Source: Sambucus nigra (taxonomy: Eukaryota > Streptophyta > Magnoliopsida > Dipsacales > Adoxaceae). Taken from it: a DNA stretch of 64,000 nt. Shown one piece after another: positions 36,303-47,480 of this stretch. Under the pieces are notes generated by a model. The model did no database searches and was not told the origin of the DNA. It saw nothing but the letters and a program-made list of their open reading frames with translations. Position 1 is the first letter of the stretch; each line of letters starts with the position of its first letter. The stretch spans positions 58,316,678 through 58,380,677 of the forward strand of contig OX422213.1 of the NCBI GenBank assembly GCA_949130495.1. The letters run 5' to 3'. The translations under genes were made by a program, and so were the position numbers.

Positions 36303-36314
36303 TGGTATCAGAGC
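36303..36314 (+). promoter_or_regulatory. tRNA-iMet primer-binding site of element D
   Basis: TGGTATCAGAGC, exact, two bases after the direct LTR end at 36300. Confidence 0.9.
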
Positions 36315-39300
36315 ATCAAGTTCCAGTGTCCTTAGGAATCTATGCAGACGTACTACATTTTCAACATTGCTTCGTATTTGATATAGAGCCCATGCTTAGC
36401 ATTATTGATTCTTATTGTGAGATTTCAATCTCCTGCTATGATGTATTATTGTATTGGATCTTAGTCACGTTCGGGTATGCTACGTAAGTCGAACAATGAA
36501 GGACAACCTGTGAAGACCATTGGGAGGACAGTAGGAAGTGGGGCTTAGTTGGATCTATGTAATATTATGGGGATGATGACCGTAGTCGAGGTCACCCCTA
36601 ATGATGATTTGGCAGTTGATGCTACAATGACTGCTAGGGTACAACAGACTTTCCCAATACCGTTATGGCAGGAAGTGGTACCAAAGTAGTTAAATTGCGA
36701 GAGAGTCAGAGGGGCCTTAAAGAGTACCATTCTCTAATGTTTTCTAAGTGCGGATGTTGTATGTGTCGGCCAACGATAAAGGAAATCCATGGCCATTGAC
36801 TTATGATCGGGTGTGGTAATGTCCGAAGGTGAAAATTTAGAAAATTTTCTGAACTTATCACATGAGGATCGGGTAGAGGCCAAGTGTGAGAAAGAAATTA
36901 TTTGTTCAATGAAACTTTGTACCCGGCAATGTAGGTCTAATAGAGAAAAGAGTCCATAAAATTGAATAATGGGCTCATGAGTAGGAGTCGCTAGAACTTA
37001 TGGGAAATATTGCGTTGGCGACCTATGTGTATTGATGATATTTATGATTCTATGTGAATGAAGCTAAAAGAATTGAAGAATTTAGTCAGAAGGTTAAGAT
37101 TGGATGAAATGATTCTGATAAAACACCACAAGGGGAGAACAGTGAGGGGACCCATTTAAATAATGCAGATAATGAAATTCTTACTGAGTAATGGCCGATT
37201 CAGTCGGAACTGGTAAGATCAACAATATATTTTCCCTAGGGCCAGCAGAGTTAAGGGAACAATAAGGGTAGCCATCAGGGTTGAATCTACCAACATCTAG
37301 GGATGGACAGCCCTAATACGGCCAGTGTGTCCAGGAATAGGGGATTCTAGAGAGAGATATTTTTATGTAGAGAGTATGACCACATACATTGATCTTGGCC
37401 GAAGTGAGGAAAAAGGACAAGAGCATGGTTCCCAGTAGGGGAAATGACTGATATAGTCTTTGGGTTATGTTGGGACAAGTGTGTAATGTCCAGGAACCAT
37501 TTGAACAGCCAGTGCGGTTGTCAAGGTGGAGGTATGAGTTTTATCCTCGAGTGAATGAGGTATGTTTTGTGTGAGATGATCGTGTCATGGGATTTTGTTA
37601 GCACTAGAGTGGCGTGTGAGACGAGTTTAATGGTTATATCGATAACATTATTATGTGTATATATTTTTCCATTGGGTAGTGGGGTTATCTTTAGTTTCAT
37701 CTGCATGGGAGCGGGTGTTGACAATAGGGAAATACTTCAGAGAAATTACTCGTTCTAGTGGTGTGTTATACGAGTATGATAGTATCCTAGGTATGGAATA
37801 GTTAGTTATGGTCAATACGATAGTAATCTGTTAGTGCAAGGCTATCGTGTTTGTTGTTCCCAGGCAGGATGTGTTGTTTTAGCGATGCCTCACTGGAAAG
37901 AGGGTTGAGCTCGCATTTATATGATATTATGATGGAGACTTCAGAATGTATAGCTGTCTCAAAATATTTGATACCGGTGTGTAGGGAATTTACCATTATA
38001 GTTCAGGGTATATTGGGTTTATTATCGAGCGAGGAGATTAAACTCATTATGGTGATTAGCGCAAATTATTAGTGATAGTGAGAGCCTGGTGTAATATGAC
38101 TCCTTTAGAGATGTGCGAGTTGAGAGTTATATTTTAATGTATGGGGATAGTATTTTGAGTGTCCGATTATGTGCCTTTCGCTTATTGAACTCGATCTCTA
38201 ACATTGCTAATGATGATGCATTGGGAGGGGAATTTCCTAGTTTGGGTATCATTATGGGATGAGATACGCATCGACCTTAATAAATGTCGGGAGTTAAGAG
38301 ACGTTGATGGATTCTAGGGGCATCAATTTCGAATGTTAACTATTATACGCGTGAAGAAAACACTTTGAGCTGAGAGCTATTATACGAGTAAAGCCAATGG
38401 AGATGGTAGTGCTGTAGAAAGGCACTGAAATGTTTTGTCACTACGAGCTGGGTGGGATAATGTCAAGAAGTATTTGATTATAGGTTATGGGGTGATTGAG
38501 AAGACCCGTGTGATATAGACATTTCGAGAATGTGAGGCCAATTTTGAGAAAAAGTGTGTTACGTAAGAGATGTTGGTAATGTTTGTACAGAAGTGCAAGG
38601 GACATAGGGTGTATGGGCACCCTGGCTAGTGGTTTCGAAGTCGTCCGAGATAGAAGGGTGTGGAAAGGAATGTGTCAAAAATATTCCTGAGGGGCAGTTA
38701 TAAACAATGTTAAAACGGTTTGATGGATTGAAAATTGGTGAGAAAAATGATAATCCAAGTATGTATGTTAAACGAGAGCTAGCACACCCGAGATGGGTTA
38801 AAAGGCTGTGGAAAGAGAACTATTACGAGGAAGTAGAGTGGAGTCCTACTCAGTCAATTTTTTAGAGTGGCTTGCACGTAAATGGAATGTCGATGGGTAT
38901 ACATTAAGATAAAGGGTATGAGCAATTACCGATAGGTAGAGTTATGTATAGACAGTCGTACCTATTTGTAAAGGAATGAGTGCCTTTTGAGGTTTTGTGT
39001 GGTAAGCCTTATCGTTTACCCTCTGGGTGATCCAGAGTGAGAGGATAACTAGACTTTTGATCGGACGTGATTTAGAATCCGTTGGAAAAAAAAGTGGAGT
39101 AACCCAAACTGTTTTAGAAAACTTTTGAAAGTCGTAAGACTTATGTTGCCACGAAATGATGTTTTGAGGGTGGACATGAGTGGTTAGATGTACTTATGGT
39201 TTCCCTTGGGATGGGAGCTATTTGTTGGGGTCAATATGGGAAGTTGTCACCTAGTGATGTGTGACCTTTCGTTAGTATTGAAGAAATAGAGTGAGTGATG

Positions 39301-39600
39301 TGTAGGCTCATCTTATTAGAATGTCGTGGTAGAAGCATAACGTGCAATGTCTCGTTTTTAAGGTGAGACCTTAAGACTTGTAGAGTTTATCAGTATGAAG
39401 AGATTTGAATGAGCTTGTAGATAATCTGAGGCTATAGCGATTAAGCCTTTTGATAGGTGGGCACCACTAGCGAGTGTATAGTGGAGTGACCCTTATGTTA
39501 TTATGATTTGAATTTGGGTACTAGAGGATGTCGTGATCTTAAAGACCCTAAGTTTTAGTACCGGTCTTGTCCTAATTTTGAAGATGAAATACCATTCTAA
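36315..39600 (+). pseudogene. Heavily decayed gag-pol interior of element D
   Basis: Islands only: a gag-start-like region with AACAATGAAGGACAACCTG (36491); protease remnant with PLGSGVIFSFICMGAGVD (about 37670-37725; element A has PLGSGSLILFICRGVSIE) but with the catalytic DTGA not recognisable; pre-RT stretch with VLAMP (37870s) and LIPVCREFTIIVQGILGLLS (37970-38030), equivalent to SIPVIYEFADVFQDTPGLLP of A; integrase C-terminal hints near 38970-39010 (VPFEVLCGKPYR) and 39130 (RKTYVATK). Reverse transcriptase motifs are not recognisable. Colinear with the interior of element B. Confidence 0.7.
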
Positions 39601-39610
39601 GGGGGGGAAG
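39601..39610 (+). promoter_or_regulatory. Polypurine tract of element D
   Basis: GGGGGGGAAG two bases before the LTR start TGTAGTACCCC at 39613. Confidence 0.88.
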
Positions 39611-39612
39611 TA

Positions 39613-42600
39613 TGTAGTACCCCATATTTCTACGTATTTATGATTTAATTAATTGGGAAATTAATTGGGAAAATACGTTTTAGTTAAATTACATGTGTGA
39701 CGTAATTTAATGTGATTAAATAATAAATGTGAAGATTATATATCAATCAAAAGACAGAGGCTGATTAATATTATATTATGAGATTTACTATGTGTGTAAA
39801 TAGTAAATATTGACAGCAAATTTGATATACGTCATAGCGAGTGATATGGGCATATTTGTTATTGTCTCACCCGGAGTCACGTGTAGACTATTTTGAGGTG
39901 GGAAATATATTTTAGTGACTCAAATGATAATTTAGAAGTCACGGATAAGTCCACAAGGGCCAAATAGTCAAAATGGTATACCTGGGGGTACTAGCCGGGT
40001 ACTGTGGAATTTTCTGTCTAAATTGGGACCATACGAGGGCATTTTAGTCTTTTGGCATATGCGGGTGAGGAGGCCTATGAATTTACAAACTCTAAATAAG
40101 ATTATAAGAGTTAAAGGCTAGGGCTAGAGGATAGAGAAAAGACACAAAAACCATTATAGAGAAGAGATAAACAATTCTCAAAGACTAAGGAAGAATTCGT
40201 GAAGGATTTCTTTCACCATAAACTAATTGGGGAGGAAGATTGGAGGAGAAAGGCAGTCAATCACCAATCACAATCAAGAAATTAGATCATCTGTGAATAT
40301 GGAAAGTGGTTATTTGCAAATTATTTTGAGTTATAATATCCATGCGTAGGATTTAAGCACAAATTGATTTTGCTGAATATTCTTGGAGAAAATGAATTGA
40401 TTAATTACATGTTTGGGTAGAATTATCATGTTGTTGAATATAATTTGTAGAGGATTGAAAATCAGAGTAATCATGGTTGTTAGTACGAATTAAAATCTGG
40501 GTTGATGATTGAACACATGGGAAGAACATGTCATACTAGGGTTCTTCAATAATTAGAATATTTGAATTATTCTGGGCTAAATTGGAAGGATTTATAATGT
40601 TTAATTCGTTGGTAACCATCCTAGCATATGTAGGAATGGTTAGGTATCGTTAGTTACAAGTCTGGTGGATTATCATGTTAGTCAGATAATTTAATATGGT
40701 GAAGAAGAAGAATTGTGTCTGTCACTGCTCGATCGATCGATCCACCCTTGAATGTCGATCGATTGATGGAGTCGATCGATCAGTGCTCATGGTCAATCGA
40801 TCGACCTAGGCTAATTTTGGGTTATTTTATTGGTTGATGTATAGTCGATTGCCGATTCTTGAGGGGAACCTTAATGATTATATTATAACTATGTAGGGAC
40901 TTAGAGAGTACCAGTAGGTGTACAGTGGAGGTCCGTTATAATCATTGAGTGCAAGATTTGGAGAGATGGACGGACGAGGATAGACCGATCGATTAGTGCG
41001 TCGAGAATTTTGGATTTGAGTTATGGAGAGGGTAAATGTAATTCCAAGGAGTATACCAGTAGGTTAGAGTTATCTTAACTACTGAAATGAATGGAGGGGT
41101 AACTAGGGACCCTATAGTTGTGTTAATACTCAATTAAAATGCGATAGTGAGATAAATCATAAATTAATAAGTAGGGTGAATATCAGAGAGAATTATTACA
41201 TACGAGCATGATTATTATATTGTGTGTATACCTACTGAATTATATAAATATGTAGGTGGATTCAATACCTAAAGTACATTTGATTATACTAGGGTCGAGG
41301 TAGGATTCCGGACTAGTATGTGAAAATAATGTAATCTAAAGAGTACGGTTAATATTCGAGATAAATATTAGGTAGGAGAATGATTATTAGGTTGTGTGTA
41401 TACCTAAGGAATTATATCGATACCTAGGTGGAGTTCCGAACCAATATATGGAAATAATGATTTGGGTTGTGATGAAAGATTTCCGAACCAATGCATGTAT
41501 AAAATTTCATGAATGGGGTCGAGGTTATTTTTTGGACCAATACTTGAAATAAACTTGGGGTCAAGGTGACATTCCGAACCAGTCCTTTTACTTCGTGTCG
41601 ATGGAACATTCCGAACCAAGAGTACTTGATGTGTGTTATGAGGACATATTAGTGATGAGTGAATTTATAAGTATATATTGTGTGTGAAATATATACTATA
41701 TGATAATCTACTTATATGGGATAGTAGAAAATTAGATGATGTGCATACATCTAAAAGTAAATTAAGTATATATAATTAATTAGAAGAATATAACGATAGA
41801 CAGTGATTATCTTAGAAAAATTAAGTAGTGAGACTTAATTGTAAAAGTAAGAGATAACATGTGTGACAAGTTATCTAATATATAACATATGAGATGTGTT
41901 AATATTAATATATACTGTATGGGCGATATGGGAACTTAGTCGTGTAGATAAGTTCAATTAAATACTATAGTCTAGTTAGCTTGGGTAGTACAGCTAGGTG
42001 GGCTAAGTATAAGAGGTTAGGCATGCACTATAAATGAGGGGTGAGGTAACTCAACAGAGTGTACGAAATCTTAACATGTATAATCAATAACTCATCTTAT
42101 TATGATAAACACTTGCTAAATATTTTCAAAACGTTTTTAGTACTAATTCTTGCAATCAAAACATTTTCAAAACCCTTTAGGTTTCCAGCCACAGGGACAC
42201 CAGACTTGAGGATTCAGTCCAGGGACTCGTAGTTGCAACATTGTGGAGGCTGCCAGAACTTTGCATAGACGATTCATTCATTCAGATCTGTTGTAGGATC
42301 TTATTTTATTACTCTCTATTGGGACATATTGTCCATTGTCATTATTTCAGATATTCAGTTTTGGATTATATTGGTATTATTTAGCAGTTTTGGATTTTAG
42401 TCGATTGTTGACTCGACAAGACTTTATTCTTTATATATTGCGTGATGGTTTGAATTATTGTATAGTGTGAATGTTTAATTTTTTTTGCATGAGTAATTCT
42501 CTTGGGTTAATGAAAGATACAATTTGGCAGTAGTCTAATTTCACTTAGGTGATTAGTAATTAAAATTTTTTTGACAGTGATGCTAAGAATAAACCAACTA

Positions 42601-42663
42601 AGAAACTTGTTTTAATTTAATTTAGGACTGATCACTCGGGATTTAATTAGGCAGGGTGTCATA
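39613..42663 (+). repeat. 3' LTR of element D
   Basis: 3051 bp, TGTAGTACCCCATA ... GGCAGGGTGTCATA. Contains a TCGATCGA palindrome cluster (40722-40808), 1.11 kb from the start, and a loose tandem array of ATTCCGAACCA units (about 41430-41615). Short frames at 41404-41619 are this array, not genes. Confidence 0.9.
40722..40808. repeat. TCGATCGA palindrome cluster in D LTR
   Basis: CTCGATCGATCGATCC, GTCGATCGATTGATGG, GTCGATCGATCAG and CAATCGATCGACC follow each other directly after GTGTCTGTC. Confidence 0.85.
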
Positions 42664-42830
42664 ACAACGATACAATCATAACAATCAAACACTCGCTTTG
42701 TTATTTGGTCATTGTAGAATCTTTTAACTATAGTGGTCTTATCTAAGCCTCCCTTTTCGACAATTGGGATAATGGTCTGTCGGGCAATTAACAAAACAAG
42801 ATTTGAAATTTTTTATTTTAATAAAATATC
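42664..42830 (-). pseudogene. RPM1-like NLR: P-loop part, 5' half
   Basis: Minus-strand reading gives IARQTIIPIVEKGGLDKTT, then KRFYNDQ and KRVFDCYDCIV. This is the NB-ARC P-loop (usual GMGGLGKTT; here EKGGLDKTT, with a conserved Gly changed to Asp) followed by RNBS-A. It breaks off at the ACAAC duplication and continues at 36148 on the far side of element D. Upstream (above about 42830) no coiled-coil or start codon is recognisable. The damaged P-loop would not be expected to bind nucleotide. Confidence 0.85.
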
Positions 42831-44699
42831 CCCCAAATGACGTATATCGTATGTCATGTGTTATAGAAGGGGAGATAATAATGAACCTTAACAACGGTTT
42901 TAACTATCATCTGTTATCATAAATTATATTTTTTCATTGAATTCTAAGTTACCAATTCACATCTTATATGAAGGAAACAAATTCTAATGAATATGAAGGA
43001 ACCGAGATACGAAATACACTATTTTAAACCAAAAGTGGTTATTTGAAAGTTAATTTTTTTAATGAATACTATTGTTAATGTAATCATTGGTCAAAATTTA
43101 AACTATCTAACTAATTTGGAATTTGGTGCATTGATTTTGAACATACTTCTCTAAATCTGAGATATACTAAGAAACAATGTGATATTCCTAAATTGAAAAG
43201 GAGGGAATGTATTTTTTTTCCAACACTTCCAAATTCTAATATCTAGTAACTGAATATAGAAACTAAACAAGACCTTAGTTAAAAACATCTCAATTCCTGC
43301 ACACAAGATAATTGAATTTCTACAAACATACCTTTCTCTCTCCTTTTGAATTTTTTTGTCATTTTTTAAAGCCCAAAATTCACAAGTATGTTTTTAAAGT
43401 CATTATTCTTTCTCATGTGTTTTGTGTTGCAATAAATGATGAATTGACTTCAACATAATTTCAAAAAAGTTATTTTGAAGTACTTAGAACCATCCAATTT
43501 TTCATTTTTTTAAAGATGGAAGCCCCGTACTACCAACAAAGACTTCAAAGGAACATATATGTTCTAGTTTATGACATTAAATAACACATTTCGTATTTCC
43601 AAGTATTTTCCTCCAAAAATATTACCAAGGAACTAATCTAAAAGTCAGGGATAAAGAAATAAGTCATGGACTTTATAGTATGAGTGGTCATTTAATCATG
43701 TTAAAAAGGAGATTCCAACTTTCCATAGGAAAGTTTTAAGTCACAGAACTTACAATTATAAGCAAAGAATATAGTTTGCCAACTTTCTAGAAACATAAGT
43801 CCATACTAAATGTTAATTCTGTATTGAAAAATTTGGGAGTGTTGTAGTAGTTGTTCACAACAAAATTTGTTATCATAAAACTAAATTATATGAATTTAAT
43901 ATAAATAATACTACACAACTGAATATTATTAATCATCTTATATCTCGAAAGTAATCATACATGTATGACATTTTAGAATACTGAACAAATATGAGAAACC
44001 AATTGACATATTCAAAGCCAGTTGATATAGCTCTGGAATTATCCCACCAATGTAACATACAAAGAATACATAAACATAGATTTTCAAAGATTATAGTGAT
44101 GCAACTGATCTATGTTATCATTGATAAAACAAAAGAAAAATGACAAAAAATTATTAAACTATTTATTAGTTTTTTAAAAGAACGTATTGAAATGGAAATT
44201 AGTAATGAACATGAATTTAACTTAAAACTTTAATGACACTGTAAGTTATCAATGAACATTAACAAACTCGGAATTATGAATGCAGTTTATTATGGCATCA
44301 TAAGTCTGTTGTATAAAGGATTTACTGTAATAGTCTGCCTGAAAGTCCAATATAAAGTTTATGAAATCAACATAGGGAAATCTCATCAAGCGTTACCAGT
44401 GTTACATCCAAAACAAGTGCACTTCACGCATACATTTTAACTATAAAGAAGCACTAATAAAATATTTTCACATTTCAAATGTATAACCACAATGCAATAT
44501 GGATCAAATGTAGAGGAATCTCGACGCTTTACAGGTTAACGAGTCAATATAATGAAAGCAAGTGAGGATGATGTTTAACAAATTCACCCCGATGGGCCTA
44601 CATCATGCATGAATTGCAAGTAGATGGAAAAAAATATGAGACCACTTAGAGATATGAGTTGAGCTATGAACTGAACAGTAAGTGAATACACTGGAAAAA

Positions 44700-44990
44700 G
44701 CTTGATGCAAATCAATGTGTGTGTCATTAATTTATTCTTATATTTCGTGAATCTAAAGAGAATAAATTATGAACTGAACAATAGGCTAATTTATTCTTAT
44801 AATTCATAAATCTAAAGACAATTGTCGGATCAACACTCATGTGCCATTAAGTATTTAGGGATCATGTGTCAATAATTCTTCAGGGATAGAAGACCATAAT
44901 TTGGCCTGACAGAAGGATTATCTGACAATTTATGTTCCCTTGAATGTTTTTCACTTTCAATTTGTCTCACATTTACATTTATTTTTCATG
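44700..44990. repeat. Dispersed direct repeat, copy 1
   Basis: About 290 bp matching 46318-46609 with indels: shared CATGTGCCATTAA, AATTCTTCAGGGATAGA and TCTCAC(A/G)TTTACATTTATT. Each copy also contains an internal smaller duplication of TTTATTCTTATATTTC...TGAATC. Confidence 0.75.
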
Positions 44991-45122
44991 TTTTTGTTAA
45001 ATATTTGAATCGGATTTAAATGGTTCATTTCATGTTGATTACGCAACTCTATTTTATTGCAGGACCATTATGCATACACAATAGTGGTGTAAACGTTCGG
45101 CGAAGTTAGTGAGGTTGAAGGT

Positions 45123-45159
<37 letters not shown>

Positions 45160-46317
45160 CCTCTCGCTCTCTCTCTCTCACACACACACACACACATATG
45201 TATTATGATGTTTGGTTCTTTAATTGAGTTTGCATATTTCAATGATTCTTACTAGGAGATTTGGTGTCAATTTCATAATTGCACATGGCTTTGTTCACTT
45301 TTAAAAAGGAAAATGCTACACTTATGTAAAGTTTTATACAAAATTTCAATTTGTATACATGAGTTTTGTTCAGTTGTAGAAAGGAAATAATAAAAAGAAT
45401 CTCATTTCGTCCTTTGGTTATATCTTCTAAGAAGAAAAAATCATTATGGGAGTCCTCTCATCACAGTGGTATTTACCCTTCACCAGAGTTGAATTTATTA
45501 TTAAAATTTTTTATGATAAGGCACGTCCTAATTGTGCTTATGGACATATTTAGCTTGATATTTCTATTTATATTTTTGTTTAATTAGTATAACTTTTCTC
45601 ATACTATGTGTAGCAAAATGAACCATTCTGCGAGGAAAATTTATTCAAACATTAAGGGCACTGTGTGATTTGGTATGAAATTATTAATTAGATATATGTT
45701 TGGCACTCTGCTTAATTAATGGGATCCTACATATAATAATTTGGTTGTGCTTTGGAAATTAACACTTCGTTGCTTTGAGTTTAAATACTGTTATGATTAG
45801 AGGAGTTTGATTTCAAATTATATATAGAACTTAAATATGTGATAATATTTTTTCCCATTTCATTTTCTGTTTGCAATTATTGGAAAGCATGTTAGATTTG
45901 ATATTGAAGAAAGTTAAACCCTTTTGACTCCATTTTCCCCATTTTGTAACTTTTTATGTTTGAATCTTTATTTCATATTATTTTTTATTTAAAATGTTAT
46001 GATAGTGCAATGTGTTCAAAAATTGACAAAGGTATGTACTTTTTAGTGAGGGAAGCTTCGGATGATCATTTAGTGATACGGGTTGTGATCTCTAATCCCA
46101 TTTCTCATTGTTTTATACTTGATTTATCAGTCTACTTGGAATAACTATTAGAGCACTTCACTTACATAGTGCAGATGAAATATCAATTTGTTAGATTCTT
46201 CAATTTTCCATCTCTTTCCTTCCACGAGGTCGAGGATATCAAATGTGGGGCTACAAAATTCACTCAAATTTCACATTAAGGGACTCAAGAGAAAGTTAGT
46301 TGATATAAATCAACCAA

Positions 46318-46609
46318 CTTGATACAAATCAATCTATGTGTCATTAATTTTTTCTTACATTTCATGAATCTAAAGATAGGAAACTATGAACTGAATAGTA
46401 AGCTAATTTATTCTTATATTTCATGAATCCAAAGAAAAATGTTGGATCATGACTCATGTGCCATTAATTCTTCAGGGATCATGTGTCCTTAATTCTTCAG
46501 GGATAGACGACCACAATATGGTATGAGAGAAGTCTTATCTGACATTCTATGTTCTTTTGATTTCATTTTTTCACTTTTAATTTATCTCACGTTTACATTT
46601 ATTGGTCAC
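46318..46609. repeat. Dispersed direct repeat, copy 2
   Basis: Second copy of 44700-44990, same orientation, about 1.6 kb downstream. AATTCTTCAGGGAT is itself doubled here. Confidence 0.75.
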
Positions 46610-46951
46610 ATTTACATCATGACTCATGTGTCAACTAGGAACATCTTTTGGGCTATGTGCTTTTTTAATTTATCTCTTGTCTAGTTTCTTTAAAGTTATG
46701 TTTTATTTTTTAGTTTTATTTTGTGATATTTTTACTTTCTCTTGGGGATCTTTGAAATGTTCTAGAATCGAAAATACACTACTAGATTGTAACCAAGACA
46801 GTAGAAAATCTAGATGCAAACATGATGCATTTAAATATTCGTAGGTAGCAAATAGTCTATCTCAATCTAATACAGAAGTAGAACAAAAATGCAACACAGG
46901 GTACAGTAATTAACACAAGACCTTTTGATTGTTTATATGTAAACACTATTT

Positions 46952-46998
<47 letters not shown>

Positions 46999-47140
46999 AG
47001 GAAACTTATGTATGTCATAAGCTTAAAAGATGATGCCATCTATATGACTTTCTATGCACTACCTCTTTTGCCCTCTAAACATTTGAGTTCCCCCTCCTTT
47101 TTTCACACTCGAAATTAAAAAAGAAGGCTATTTTTGTAAA

Positions 47141-47480
47141 CTTGCCTCAATCATACTCCCTCAACCCTACCACACTATCATCTTCTACCTCTCACTCATC
47201 CGTTGGCTTCCAACGACAAACCCTTTCATTCTGTCCCTCTCTCACTCATCCACCGACCCCTATATCATTCACCCGATGCTTCTACCTCCCCCAGTTCTCA
47301 ATCTCAGCTCTCAATCTCTATATCTGAGATCCTCACTCTCTTTATCTTTATCTTTCACACGCATCTCCGCCTCTCCGAGCTCCACAACTCTCCGCATCTC
47401 TACCTCCAAATTCAACTCTCCGCCTCTCTACCTCCAAAATTCAACTCTCCGCCTCTTCGAGCTCCATAATGGATGAGGTT
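47141..47480 (+). promoter_or_regulatory. Pyrimidine-rich leader-like region
   Basis: C/T-rich block with tandem CTCTACCTCCAAA(A)TTCAACTCTCCG and an ATG at 47469 (ATGGATGAGG), resembling a plant 5' untranslated region on the plus strand. Three overlapping open frames here have only low-complexity Ser/Leu/Pro content. No downstream gene structure could be built, so this may be a captured or orphan promoter/leader. Confidence 0.3.

Larger units (their letters stand above)
36149..42663 (+). mobile_element. Ty3/gypsy element D inserted in the NLR gene
   Basis: Flanked by ACAAC (36144-36148 and 42664-42668). Starts TATGACACCCCGCC and ends GGCAGGGTGTCATA, so both ends are the same LTR end (U5) facing outward. 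Order: inverted LTR end, short direct LTR end, primer site, decayed interior, polypurine tract, full 3' LTR. Removing it with one ACAAC restores the NLR frame (CIVVSLTSGIKELL). Interior is short (3.3 kb) and without open frames, as in element B. Confidence 0.88.
42831..47140. other. AT-rich intergenic DNA, no gene recognised
   Basis: Holds microsatellites at 45124-45196 ((TC)n then (AC)n) and 46956-46996 ((TA)n), and one dispersed direct repeat pair (listed separately). Short open frames have no recognisable domain. Confidence 0.6.

Noticed and set aside
46777..46789. CACTACTAGATTG as a third CACTA terminus
   Set aside because: No subterminal repeats follow and the match stops after nine bases.
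47142..47476. Three overlapping plus-strand frames of 61-88 codons
   Set aside because: Pyrimidine-rich low-complexity Ser/Leu/Pro text in all frames; more like an untranslated leader than protein.
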